A stretch of DNA of 64,000 nucleotides from positions 1 to 64,000 of the IMG/VR virus record IMGVR_UViG_3300046321_000141. The stretch is one strand, 5' to 3'. The notes under the pieces were generated by a model that was given only the letters and a program-made list of their open reading frames with translations, was not told the origin of the DNA and made no database searches. Shown piece by piece: positions 1-7,063 of this stretch. The position numbers and the translations under genes were made by a program. The DNA comes from a virus. Within the stretch, counting starts at the first letter, position 1. The number at the start of each line of letters is the position of its first letter.

Positions 1-105
1 GCTATGCATAGCTTCCTGTCTGATCCGAGGATGAGCTATTCATATAAAAGACTTTCCGAGGACGCTTACGAAATGGCCGATGCTATGCTGGAGGCGAGGA
101 AATGA
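1..105 (+). CDS. C-terminal end of an unknown phage gene (partial)
   Basis: An open frame runs from base 1 to a TGA at 103-105 and encodes about 34 residues ending in ADAMLEARK. The start lies before the window. The stop overlaps an ATG (ATGA) that opens the frame of the following nuclease gene, so the two look translationally coupled. The DNA is GC-rich, unlike everything after about 600. The function is not recognised. Confidence 0.5.
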   Translation, partial: AMHSFLSDPRMSYSYKRLSEDAYEMADAMLEARK

Positions 106-128
106 ACGCACGGAATCAAGGAGCAACC

Positions 129-425
129 ATGACCCCCGAAGGCAAAGTGAAAGCCATTGTGCGCAAGCACCTAGACTACTGCGGCTGCTGGTATTTCATG
201 CCACCGGCAAACGGTTTCGGCCGGGCCGGGATACCAGACTTCATCGCCTCTGTCGGCGGTATGCTGGTGGCCATAGAGACCAAAGCAGTCGGCGGCAAGA
301 CCACCGCGCTGCAGCGGCGGGAGATCGACAAGATCAACGCATCCGGCGCGGTAGCGCTGGTGATAACGGGCGAGGACGAAGCCCATGACTTACTTAACCA
401 ACTGAAAGAACGAGGACTGATATGA
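129..425 (+). CDS. VRR-NUC family nuclease
   Basis: A 98-residue protein matching the stand-alone VRR-NUC fold (PD-(D/E)XK superfamily), which cleaves DNA junctions or flaps. The active-site pattern is visible as GIPDF (Asp37), then AIETK (Glu50, Lys52) and a conserved Gln62 in TALQ. I chose the ATG at 129 because an AAGGAG ribosome binding site sits just upstream. An in-frame ATG at 102 overlaps the previous stop and is the alternative. The gene is GC-rich and codon use differs sharply from the phage core, so it was probably acquired recently from another phage or the host. It overlaps the next frame by 4 bp (ATGA). Confidence 0.8.
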   Translation: MTPEGKVKAIVRKHLDYCGCWYFMPPANGFGRAGIPDFIASVGGMLVAIETKAVGGKTTALQRREIDKINASGAVALVITGEDEAHDLLNQLKERGLI

Positions 426-604
426 ACACCATCCGAACAACCTTGGCAGCCACTATGCTGGCAGCCGCGTGCACCCCGGCCCCGGCCCAGGGGCTGCAAG
501 ACACGCCCATGATGACGCGCTGTGCCGAGCCGCGCCTCTGCACAGCGCGTCATCCAGGAAAGCCGTATCAACCGCATGCTGGAAGTAGCCGGGCAAATGA
601 TTGA
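422..604 (+). CDS. Small exported-looking protein, possibly truncated
   Basis: A 60-residue frame overlapping the VRR-NUC stop by ATGA. The N-terminus (MNTIRTTLAATMLAAACTPA) resembles a short signal or lipoprotein-type sequence. The C-terminal half is read through a 15-bp inverted repeat and into the point where base composition changes, so the natural 3' end may have been replaced. The function is unknown. Its position after a GC-rich gene pair, rather than homology, is the main reason to list it. Confidence 0.35.
   Translation: MNTIRTTLAATMLAAACTPAPAQGLQDTPMMTRCAEPRLCTARHPGKPYQPHAGSSRAND
511..554. repeat. 15-bp perfect inverted repeat at the GC-content junction
   Basis: GATGACGCGCTGTGC at 511-525 is exactly complementary to GCACAGCGCGTCATC at 540-554, with a 14-base GC-rich spacer. 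It lies at the right edge of the GC-rich patch. It could be a recombination site, a strong transcript hairpin or an assembly/chimera scar. There is no T-tract, so it is not a standard terminator. Confidence 0.8.
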
Positions 605-881
605 GCCTATAAAAGCAGGCGATAAAGCTATTGTTATCAATGGTTTAGGTAGAAACAAAAGCCCTAATATCGGTAAGCAAGTAACTGTTCTTAAAGCAAT
701 AGGTGAGCACTCTCAGTATGGGAGAGTATGGCGTTGTGAAGGTGCAGGTATTGCACAACTTACCGACTCCGGTACATATGACATCACAGGTTGGGCAGAT
801 ATTCCAGCAGCTTGGTTGCAGAAGATTAAACCAACTGATGTTATTAAAACTAAAACCAAAGAAACAGAGACAGAAAAGTAG
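597..881 (+). CDS. Small unknown phage protein, SH3-like barrel possible
   Basis: About 94 residues beginning MIEPIKAGDKAIVI. The alternation of short hydrophobic strands with glycines (GDKAIVINGLG, then VTVLKAIGE, then GRVWRCEG) resembles a small KOW/SH3-like beta barrel, but I do not recognise a named family. The frame is open further upstream into the GC-rich patch. An alternative ATG lies at 576, and neither start has a clear Shine-Dalgarno sequence. Codon use is of the AT-rich phage type, so this is the first gene of the native phage operon. Confidence 0.6.
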   Translation: MIEPIKAGDKAIVINGLGRNKSPNIGKQVTVLKAIGEHSQYGRVWRCEGAGIAQLTDSGTYDITGWADIPAAWLQKIKPTDVIKTKTKETETEK

Positions 882-882
882 C

Positions 883-1068
883 ATGACTAAGCAAACAACC
901 AACCCAGTTGCTAACGATGTAGAAGTTAATAAGTATGTATATCTAAGCCTAGCTCATAGGCATTGTTCTGTATATAAACATTCAGAAGTACCTGAATATA
1001 TTTTTCATGCAGATACTTTAGATATTTTTATCAAGCAAGTACTTAAAGAAATTAACAAACCAAAATGA
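883..1068 (+). CDS. Small hypothetical protein
   Basis: A 61-residue protein starting MTKQTTNPVANDVEV, rich in aromatic and His residues in the middle. Start at the ATG two bases after the previous stop. The end overlaps the next gene by 4 bp, fitting a tightly packed operon. No family recognised. Confidence 0.55.
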   Translation: MTKQTTNPVANDVEVNKYVYLSLAHRHCSVYKHSEVPEYIFHADTLDIFIKQVLKEINKPK

Positions 1069-1478
1069 AATTAGACACTCAAACTATTGTTACTGCTGGA
1101 AGAGACTTGCAGTATTTTTGTCATGGTCAGTCTGTACTCAACGGCTGGTGGCATAACTTAGTTACTGGAGAGAGTCAAACGAGTAGAGGTTATCCAAGGA
1201 TTCTGCCAAATAAGAATGTAGGAGAGTTGCTCTGTTTGGTGCACACAGAGATTAGTGGAGCTATGGAAGGGTATCGCAAAGGTGAGATGGATGTAGTTCT
1301 AACAAGTCGTACACGATTAGAGGTAGAACTAGCTGATGCAGTGATACGAATCATGGATATTTCTGGTGGTTTGGGTTTGGATGTTCCTGGAGCTATTGCA
1401 GCAAAGCTTGCATATAACGCAATTCGTGAAGACCATAAACCAGAGAATCGACAAGCAGTTGGCGGTAAAAAATTTTAA
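1065..1478 (+). CDS. MazG-like nucleoside triphosphate pyrophosphohydrolase
   Basis: A 137-residue protein with the all-alpha NTP pyrophosphohydrolase pattern. Residues around HTEISGAMEGYRKG give the first acidic helix, and LEVELADAVIRIMD gives the second, with Glu and Asp side chains positioned to bind Mg2+. Members hydrolyse NTPs or dNTPs to monophosphate and pyrophosphate, and phages may use them to tune nucleotide pools or host alarmone levels. The long N-terminal region (about 45 residues, with NGWWHN) is not part of the core fold. It lies in an operon of short early/middle genes that holds a second, distinct MazG-like gene at 2611. Confidence 0.75.
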   Translation: MKLDTQTIVTAGRDLQYFCHGQSVLNGWWHNLVTGESQTSRGYPRILPNKNVGELLCLVHTEISGAMEGYRKGEMDVVLTSRTRLEVELADAVIRIMDISGGLGLDVPGAIAAKLAYNAIREDHKPENRQAVGGKKF

Positions 1479-1488
1479 AGGAGTGAAT

Positions 1489-1755
1489 ATGACAGAATTT
1501 ACAGAAAAAGAGTTGGCACTTATTAAAAAGATTCTTATTGCAGAATTGCAGGACGTTGTTGCAAATCAGGTTAGCACTAAGAAATTTACAGCAAAGCTTT
1601 TCAATATGTGTGACAAAGAAAACAAAAAGACTTTTAATAGCTTCAAAATGTTTAATGCCGTAAAAGATATGTTGCGACTACAGAAAGACAAGAAAAAAAC
1701 TATTTCTGACGTACTGTACAAAATCAAACAACTTAAATGGAATAACTATGGATAA
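1489..1755 (+). CDS. Small basic helical protein
   Basis: An 88-residue, Lys-rich, predominantly helical protein (MTEFTEKELALIKKILIAEL at the start). The ATG follows an AAAGGAG ribosome binding site, which decides this start over longer in-frame options. The stop overlaps the next gene's start by 8 bp. No family recognised. The charge would fit nucleic-acid or host-protein binding, but that is a guess. Confidence 0.65.
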   Translation: MTEFTEKELALIKKILIAELQDVVANQVSTKKFTAKLFNMCDKENKKTFNSFKMFNAVKDMLRLQKDKKKTISDVLYKIKQLKWNNYG

Positions 1756-1999
1756 ACCAAACAACCTAGGTATTAACCGCATTGGGGTAGCAATAATGAT
1801 TGAAGCACTAAAAGAAAAACCACGAACTAAAAAAGAGTTGGTAGACCTTACAGGTTTTCAATATATCACTGTAGATCGTTGGCTTAATACTTTTATGCAG
1901 TTTAATCATGCACGAAGGATTGTTGTAGAAGAACCTTTGTTTGTAAAGTTGGTGAACAAAGTCTGTACTATTAAATCTCCTAAGTACACTTGGGTTTAG
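1748..1999 (+). CDS. Winged-helix or HTH-like small protein
   Basis: 83 residues. The segment TKKELVDLTGFQYITVDRWL (about 27-46) has the spacing of a helix-turn-helix: helix, a turn at TGF, then a recognition helix ending in RWL. The beta-rich tail (RRIVVEEPLFVKLV) would fit a wing. A transcriptional regulator or DNA-binding role is inferred from the motif only. Confidence 0.6.
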   Translation: MDKPNNLGINRIGVAIMIEALKEKPRTKKELVDLTGFQYITVDRWLNTFMQFNHARRIVVEEPLFVKLVNKVCTIKSPKYTWV

Positions 2000-2005
2000 T
2001 GGTGC

Positions 2006-2419
2006 ATGGTTAAACCTGTAAGACTTTCTCCAGTAGAGAAAGCTGTAGCAAAACAACAATGGCAAAGGTTTTTAACTGTTGCACACATTCATACCTTGAT
2101 TGGTGGTGATTTAGTTTTGCTTATAGAAAAAGCAGGAGTACTGCTTTTTATTATTGGTTTAGCTGCTCACCAAAGTAACCTACACACCAGCAGTGTAAAA
2201 GTAATACATGGAGCTTGTAGAGCACTCTATGATGTTGTTGGTTTAAGCAGCATCACAGAGCTGCAAAGAGCTTCTATCGAGGCAGGTTTGCTTGCAATAG
2301 AAGAAACCAAACAATACCTAGATATTAATAGTGTGGTGAATGCTTCGGTAATAGCACAAACACTTATTAAATCTAAAGGAATTGACTGGTCAGATTTTCA
2401 AGTGTTTATAAAGGATTGA
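2006..2419 (+). CDS. Hypothetical protein, alpha-helical
   Basis: A 137-residue protein with an amphipathic helical N-terminus and a hydrophobic stretch (GGDLVLLIEKAGVLLFIIGLAA, about 33-54) that could be a core helix rather than a membrane span, since it contains charged residues. It follows the HTH-like gene by 6 bp and abuts the next gene. Function unknown. Confidence 0.55.
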   Translation: MVKPVRLSPVEKAVAKQQWQRFLTVAHIHTLIGGDLVLLIEKAGVLLFIIGLAAHQSNLHTSSVKVIHGACRALYDVVGLSSITELQRASIEAGLLAIEETKQYLDINSVVNASVIAQTLIKSKGIDWSDFQVFIKD

Positions 2420-2614
2420 ATGAAAGAACTTATTCTTGCTAATATTGTTGACCACTCTTTAAGTATTCCGCATATAGGAATTACTTTGCGAGTATTGCTC
2501 AGTGCAGCAAATGATGCTGACCCTACACACCGCCAATGGCGTATCTTATATAAAGATGTGTGTATTGGCAGTATAAAGATTAAAACCAACCAAGAAACCA
2601 AGGAAATTAAATGA
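2420..2614 (+). CDS. Small hypothetical protein
   Basis: 64 residues beginning MKELILANIVDHSLS. Its ATG directly follows the previous stop and its end overlaps the next gene by 4 bp (ATGA). No family recognised. Confidence 0.5.
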   Translation: MKELILANIVDHSLSIPHIGITLRVLLSAANDADPTHRQWRILYKDVCIGSIKIKTNQETKEIK

Positions 2615-2919
2615 GTACTTATGCAGATGCAGAGCTAAAGATCATTCGTTGGGCAGAAGCACGGAAGATCATTCCTAATGCAAAGCCATACACCCAGTTG
2701 ATGAAAGCAGTTTCTGAGTTGGGTGAGTTGTGCGATGCAGAGCTTAAAAATGATGCTGCCGGTATTGCAGATGGTATTGGAGATGTTACCGTTTGCCTGA
2801 TTAACTACTGCGCTCTTAAAGATATTAATCTTGTAGACTGTTTGAATGCTGCCTACTTAGAGATCAAAGATCGTAAAGGTTACATGACGGAAGAAGGTAC
2901 TTTTGTAAAACAAGTATGA
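2611..2919 (+). CDS. Second MazG-like pyrophosphohydrolase
   Basis: A 102-residue MazG-fold protein. KAVSELGELCDAEL supplies the first Glu pair and DGIGDVTVCLINYC supplies the Asp of the second helix, as in compact phage MazG proteins. It probably hydrolyses (d)NTPs. It is only distantly similar to the MazG-like gene at 1065, so the operon carries two enzymes of this fold, possibly with different substrates. It overlaps both neighbours by 4 bp. Confidence 0.8.
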   Translation: MSTYADAELKIIRWAEARKIIPNAKPYTQLMKAVSELGELCDAELKNDAAGIADGIGDVTVCLINYCALKDINLVDCLNAAYLEIKDRKGYMTEEGTFVKQV

Positions 2920-3176
2920 CAGACGATCTTGTAACTATACTGTTTATCGCAGTCATTGGTTTGGCTATATGTGTGCACCTTCTTTGGTTTCTTATTAGTA
3001 AGCAACAGGAAAGCTTAGAAGCTATGTACCAACTATTCAACAAAGAGTTGTACAGCGCTAACAGCACACTATATACGCTGTCAGAAAGTGTAGTGCAGAT
3101 AGAGGTGGATTTTTACAATCTAAAAGAAAATGTTTACTTGCTAAAGAAACGAGTAGATGATTTTATTGAGGATTAA
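2916..3176 (+). CDS. Single-pass membrane protein with coiled coil
   Basis: 86 residues. A transmembrane helix spans about residues 7-28 (ILFIAVIGLAICVHLLWFLI), followed by a heptad-rich charged segment ending KKRVDDFIED. This layout resembles spanin-like or small accessory membrane proteins. It is the last gene of the rightward operon and converges on the endolysin gene, whose 3' end it overlaps by 14 bp. It could assist lysis, though it is on the opposite strand from holin and endolysin. Confidence 0.6.
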   Translation: MTDDLVTILFIAVIGLAICVHLLWFLISKQQESLEAMYQLFNKELYSANSTLYTLSESVVQIEVDFYNLKENVYLLKKRVDDFIED

Positions 3177-3639
3177 TACCTGTACAGAATAAAGCAGCTT
3201 CGGCTGCTCTTCTTTTTTGTAACCCTTTATAAACCACGCCACCTGCTGTATCAGGTTTAAGTACTAATTGAGCAGCATCCTCCCAGCGTTGCTCATTAAT
3301 AGCTCTACGAAGCCTAGACACTTTAAACGAACCTGTACCACAGTTCCATGCCCAACTTGTAATAGCAGCTAAACAAGGAGGTTTCTCTAGCAATACTGGT
3401 GCTAGAGAAGCACACTTTAAACCATAAGCAAGAATACCTTTTTCAAAGTCATTCATTGCTTGTTCTTTTGTTATTGGTTTACTGTTTTCGGTTATACCGT
3501 AACAAATACCATAACCCTGTGTCCATACAGCAGGTTTAGCCAACTTGTCTAAATAAGGATAGACCAGCCCATCCTTACGAAGATCATGACAACCTTCGTA
3601 AGGAGCTATCAGCTTTACTGCTAGTTTAGGCCAGTCCAT
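3163..3639 (-). CDS. Endolysin, GH24-type lysozyme
   Basis: A 158-residue muramidase that cuts the peptidoglycan glycan chain at lysis. The fold signature is EGCHDLR...YPYLDK...WTQGYG: Glu15, Asp31 and Thr40 are the likely catalytic residues (E-D-T arrangement of T4/P22-type lysozymes). No signal peptide or SAR helix is visible, so export would need the holin encoded directly upstream, whose stop it abuts. Length is normal for the family. Confidence 0.85.
   Translation of the reverse strand: MDWPKLAVKLIAPYEGCHDLRKDGLVYPYLDKLAKPAVWTQGYGICYGITENSKPITKEQAMNDFEKGILAYGLKCASLAPVLLEKPPCLAAITSWAWNCGTGSFKVSRLRRAINEQRWEDAAQLVLKPDTAGGVVYKGLQKRRAAEAALFCTGINPQ
3193..3218 (+). terminator. Rho-independent terminator closing the 597-3176 operon
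   Basis: Stem AGCAGC/GCTGCT with a TTCG tetraloop followed by a T-rich tract at 211-218 of this kilobase. It is embedded in the last codons of the convergent endolysin gene, where the hairpin is encoded as Ala-Ala-Glu-Ala-Ala. It can also form in the leftward transcript but has a weaker U-tract there. Confidence 0.75.
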
Positions 3640-4124
3640 TACTTTTTAGCCCAGTTCTTCAGACTTCTATCTGCAAAATAGAACGACACCATAGAGCCAA
3701 GCAAAGCTTTATCAAACTCACTGTACACCTGTAATACTGCAACACTCCAAGGAATTCCACCAGTATATGCAACCATGAATAGAGCTACTTTCACTGCGGT
3801 ATACACCACAATGGCATGGTAAAAAGTAAGTAGTGGGCGCATAACAGCACTGAACTTAGCTACCCATCCACCAGCATTACTAGCTTCTTTAGCTTGAGAT
3901 TCAATAGCAGTGTTAAGTGCAGCCCATTCTGCTTGGCTTTCTGCTGTGTCTGCTTCTAGTTTACGCATAGAAGAGTCATGTACAAATCGCTTATCAGCAA
4001 GCTCAATTTGCTTTTCATACATGATTGCTTCATGCGTGCGCTCTGCTTGCTTGTCTTTCAAGTCAAGCCAATGCTGGGTAAGCCTACTTACCCCACCAAA
4101 GATTAAGCCAAGTAGTTCAATCAT
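3639..4124 (-). CDS. Holin, 3-TM gene-transfer-agent type
   Basis: 161 residues. The N-terminal half is a charged helical or coiled-coil segment, and the C-terminal half has two to three hydrophobic helices (around 98-150, including PLLTFYHAIVVYT and VALFMVAYTGG) ending in FADRSLKNW. This matches the GTA-type 3TM holin family, in which the tail motif with an aromatic and basic residues is conserved. It sits directly upstream of the endolysin in one leftward transcript, the expected holin-endolysin order. Confidence 0.7.
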   Translation of the reverse strand: MIELLGLIFGGVSRLTQHWLDLKDKQAERTHEAIMYEKQIELADKRFVHDSSMRKLEADTAESQAEWAALNTAIESQAKEASNAGGWVAKFSAVMRPLLTFYHAIVVYTAVKVALFMVAYTGGIPWSVAVLQVYSEFDKALLGSMVSFYFADRSLKNWAKK

Positions 4125-4188
4125 ATTTACCTAATAGAAGATATAGATATAGTGTTGGCTGGCATGAGTGGGGTGCGGATTATTCTGG

Positions 4189-6084
4189 TCATAGGTTTCC
4201 TTCCGAAACCCATGTACCGGGAGTTCCTGCAACAGTACATACCCAACCACGAGCAGCACCAACAGACGGTGCGCTGTGCTTCACAACATCACCACGAGCC
4301 CAAGTGCCGGCAGTAGGCGCAGCACTTAAATACAGGAAACTTCGCCCTTTTGATTTATCTGGATTAATATATGTGCCGCCACCCTCCCACCAATTCCCAG
4401 ACGTGGCGCTAAAAGTCATATTATTATTGGACACATAGTGCGGCTCTGATGGTAGCCGACCTGACGTAAGGGAATAATTGCCCATTACCGTATAGCCAGT
4501 TAATCCTGGCGATACCAGTGAGCACGCTTCGTTGGCAGCAGATACAAAAGTGTTGCCAATCACTTTGGATGAATTGGCGTTACAAACAAGCCCCCATTCA
4601 AGCGGATTAGATATAATATTGCCTTGTATTGTCATATTTGAGCAAGCATTAGCCAATTGTAGGCCATACCCGCTTGTTCTATTAACAAGAAATTGATTGT
4701 CTGAAATAACACAATTAGTTGAAGCTGAAATGTACCCACCATTTGGCGGATAGGTTGGCCCATCTATTGATTTAATTACATTACCTATAATGTTTACGTA
4801 TAAGCACGACACCAACGAAACAGCTTGGGCCGATGCATGTCCATTAATATTATTGCCGGAAATGATGCCGCCGACAACGTTTTCAAAAGCTATGCCGTAA
4901 GTATAGACACCTGTTTTCTGTCCGCCTGATAAATCATACCCACTGAGATTATTTCCTGATACAACAACGTTTTTAAAGCCGTTTGCGCCGCTGAAATTTA
5001 TTACAGTGCGCCCAACGGCAGTATTATCGCTAATGGTTACATTATTGAGTTGCGCGACTGAGCTAATTTCAATGTCGTACACACCCAAAGCAGGGGCCAA
5101 CGAATCAAACTCCGAAATGTTATTTGCGATGCGCAGGTTCCCAGCAGAGCTAACACATGCAACAGACCAACGTCCATCATTAAAAAATCTATTGTTTGTA
5201 ATACTGATATTTTTGCTAAGGCCATTGATGTAAACGCCGTCGCCAAATTTATCCGTAGATGTTCTGTTTGCTCCAGAATCATGCAGGTAGCACCCATGTA
5301 TTTTTACTCGGTCACACCCTTGTATGTAGATGTTGTGATTATTGACTGTCGTTGTTAGCGCCTGAGTTATCCAATATGGGTATCGTCCATCAATATCCAG
5401 CCCGAAAATCTCTATATCCGCGCAATTCCGAAAGCTGAAAGGAGCCTGAGCACCCGAGCCCGGCAGCAATGCCATTACCTTTGTCAATTGCCCGACAAAT
5501 GCAACACCGGTAAGGTTGTCAAAATATGTCGGGTTCATAGCGTATGCAACTGTCGGCGGAGGTAGATTAACTACACCGCCACCAAGACCGCTTATATACG
5601 TTGCCGCCGCCAAAATTGCAGGGCCATCATCAGTAACTCCGTCGCCAACGGCACCAAAATCCTTAACGCTCACCGACTCCCGAGCCTTATCCTGCACTGT
5701 CCGCGCAACAGCGCCAGTACCAGCCTGCAAGAAGCCAACCAATGCAGCACCACCGCTTGCAGCTAGAGTAGTTGCAGATGTTTTCTCGGTGTCTAGCTCC
5801 GCAATAGCTGCTTGAGTATTGGTTGCAGCAATTGCCCCTGTAGGATTAAAACCTACCAAAGCTGCTCCCCCACTAGCAGCAAGAGTAGTATTACTGGCTT
5901 TTTCAGTATCCAACTCAGTAATTGCCCCTTCAATAGTGGTAGCAGAGATTCCACCGCTAGGAGTAAAAGCACTGCTAACTTTATCTGTATCCAACTCTAC
6001 TAGAGCACTTTGTAGGTCAGTAGAGGTAATACCACCTGAAGGGGTAAATCGAATCTGTGAACTTGTTGGTTTGGTGATAGCCAT
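4189..6084 (-). CDS. Tailspike with right-handed beta-helix (pectate-lyase-like)
   Basis: A 631-residue receptor-binding protein. The N-terminus contains three to four imperfect repeats of about 35 residues (ALVELDTDK, AITELDTEK, AIAELDTEK), probably a virion-attachment or stalk segment. The motif VKDFGAVGDGVTDD near residue 140 starts a right-handed parallel beta-helix with many N-rich turns, the architecture of capsule- or LPS-degrading tailspikes. The C-terminus (AGTWARGDVVKH...PGTWVSEG) is a small beta domain common on phage spikes. Substrate cannot be told from sequence. It likely gives host-strain specificity. Confidence 0.8.
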   Translation of the reverse strand: MAITKPTSSQIRFTPSGGITSTDLQSALVELDTDKVSSAFTPSGGISATTIEGAITELDTEKASNTTLAASGGAALVGFNPTGAIAATNTQAAIAELDTEKTSATTLAASGGAALVGFLQAGTGAVARTVQDKARESVSVKDFGAVGDGVTDDGPAILAAATYISGLGGGVVNLPPPTVAYAMNPTYFDNLTGVAFVGQLTKVMALLPGSGAQAPFSFRNCADIEIFGLDIDGRYPYWITQALTTTVNNHNIYIQGCDRVKIHGCYLHDSGANRTSTDKFGDGVYINGLSKNISITNNRFFNDGRWSVACVSSAGNLRIANNISEFDSLAPALGVYDIEISSVAQLNNVTISDNTAVGRTVINFSGANGFKNVVVSGNNLSGYDLSGGQKTGVYTYGIAFENVVGGIISGNNINGHASAQAVSLVSCLYVNIIGNVIKSIDGPTYPPNGGYISASTNCVISDNQFLVNRTSGYGLQLANACSNMTIQGNIISNPLEWGLVCNANSSKVIGNTFVSAANEACSLVSPGLTGYTVMGNYSLTSGRLPSEPHYVSNNNMTFSATSGNWWEGGGTYINPDKSKGRSFLYLSAAPTAGTWARGDVVKHSAPSVGAARGWVCTVAGTPGTWVSEGNL

Positions 6085-6109
6085 AATATTTCCTTACTGA
6101 TTTCACTAA

Positions 6110-6655
6110 TTAAGAGAGTTTAGTCCAAGTGAGAGTGCTACTTCGGAGAGTATTCCCGTACAAACTCAGAAACCCTTGAGTATCTCCGTTGCTAATACGC
6201 ATCTTGTAGGTGGTGGGTGTAGCCACTACTACATTAACTACACAGGACAATGTAAACGCACTTGTATTAGTTCCCGGACGTGAAGTTTGTGAGCCGGCTA
6301 CGATAGCATTAGCACTATTGGTTATGACCGCGTGTGCTACGCTTGGGGAAGCTAGGCTACTGCTACAGTCTGTAGATACCGTATAAGCAATCTGCCAAGT
6401 TCCAGCAGTTAGCGCCATACTGGAGTTAACCACATCCACATAAGCCGTACTGCCCGCAGTAAGAGTTTGGTTAGCAAGATTAACAAAACCAAACTCAGGA
6501 GCTACCCAAGTTCCTGCACCAGTTAGAACGCTATTTTGACTACCAGCAGCAGGAATAGGTACAGGACCAGAAGTACCAGCAGCTACTGCTGTAGCTCCAA
6601 CCATGATTCCAGAAGAACCACTGCCACCACCATTTGAACTAAAGTTAGCTGCCAT
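6110..6655 (-). CDS. Virion/tail-associated beta-rich protein
   Basis: A 181-residue Gly/Ser/Thr-rich, strand-rich protein. The segment LTGAGTWVAPEFGFV resembles the short linker before receptor-binding heads on phage fibres, and the C-terminal 110 residues look like a jelly-roll or C1q-like domain. It lies between the tailspike and a putative zinc peptidase in the adhesion block, so a fibre tip or decoration role is inferred. Confidence 0.55.
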   Translation of the reverse strand: MAANFSSNGGGSGSSGIMVGATAVAAGTSGPVPIPAAGSQNSVLTGAGTWVAPEFGFVNLANQTLTAGSTAYVDVVNSSMALTAGTWQIAYTVSTDCSSSLASPSVAHAVITNSANAIVAGSQTSRPGTNTSAFTLSCVVNVVVATPTTYKMRISNGDTQGFLSLYGNTLRSSTLTWTKLS

Positions 6656-6669
6656 GATATTTCCTTGGT

Positions 6670-7062
6670 TTATTTCTCATTTTTAATAACGTCATACCAA
6701 ACACGAATAGCTTGCGCAGCTTGTTCTTCAGTTGGCCCCATCCAATGCCAGATGTTGTAGTGCAGCAGATTTGAAGCCTGATTATAAATAGTCAGTGTCA
6801 AATCTTCTTCTGAACCCACAATTGTTAGCTTTTCTTTAACAGATACAGCATAAGCTTCTGCTTCATATTCAAATCTACAAGCAGGACTAAATACATAGCG
6901 CAAAGACCATAACAACCAACCATCTCGGTGTTGTTGTTCTTTGTGCCGAAGTTCATGCTTAATTGTGGTGCTTGATGCATCTACACCAAGTAAAACAACT
7001 CCAGGGATAAAACAGAAACCAGAGTTATCTGGGAGTAGTTTAGTTCTAATTAGTTTAGTCAT
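6670..7062 (-). CDS. Small zincin-like metallopeptidase
   Basis: A 130-residue protein with a HELRH zinc-binding motif (His36, Glu37, His40, counted from the ATG at 7062) followed 27-29 residues later by FEYEAEAYA, whose Glu67 or Glu69 is the likely third zinc ligand. That arrangement is typical of small gluzincin-type peptidases. A GTG start at 7071 overlapping the upstream gene is the alternative. It sits in the tail-fibre block, so it may be a virion or maturation protease or act on an envelope protein. The target is unknown. Confidence 0.6.
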   Translation of the reverse strand: MTKLIRTKLLPDNSGFCFIPGVVLLGVDASSTTIKHELRHKEQQHRDGWLLWSLRYVFSPACRFEYEAEAYAVSVKEKLTIVGSEEDLTLTIYNQASNLLHYNIWHWMGPTEEQAAQAIRVWYDVIKNEK

Positions 7063-7063
7063 A

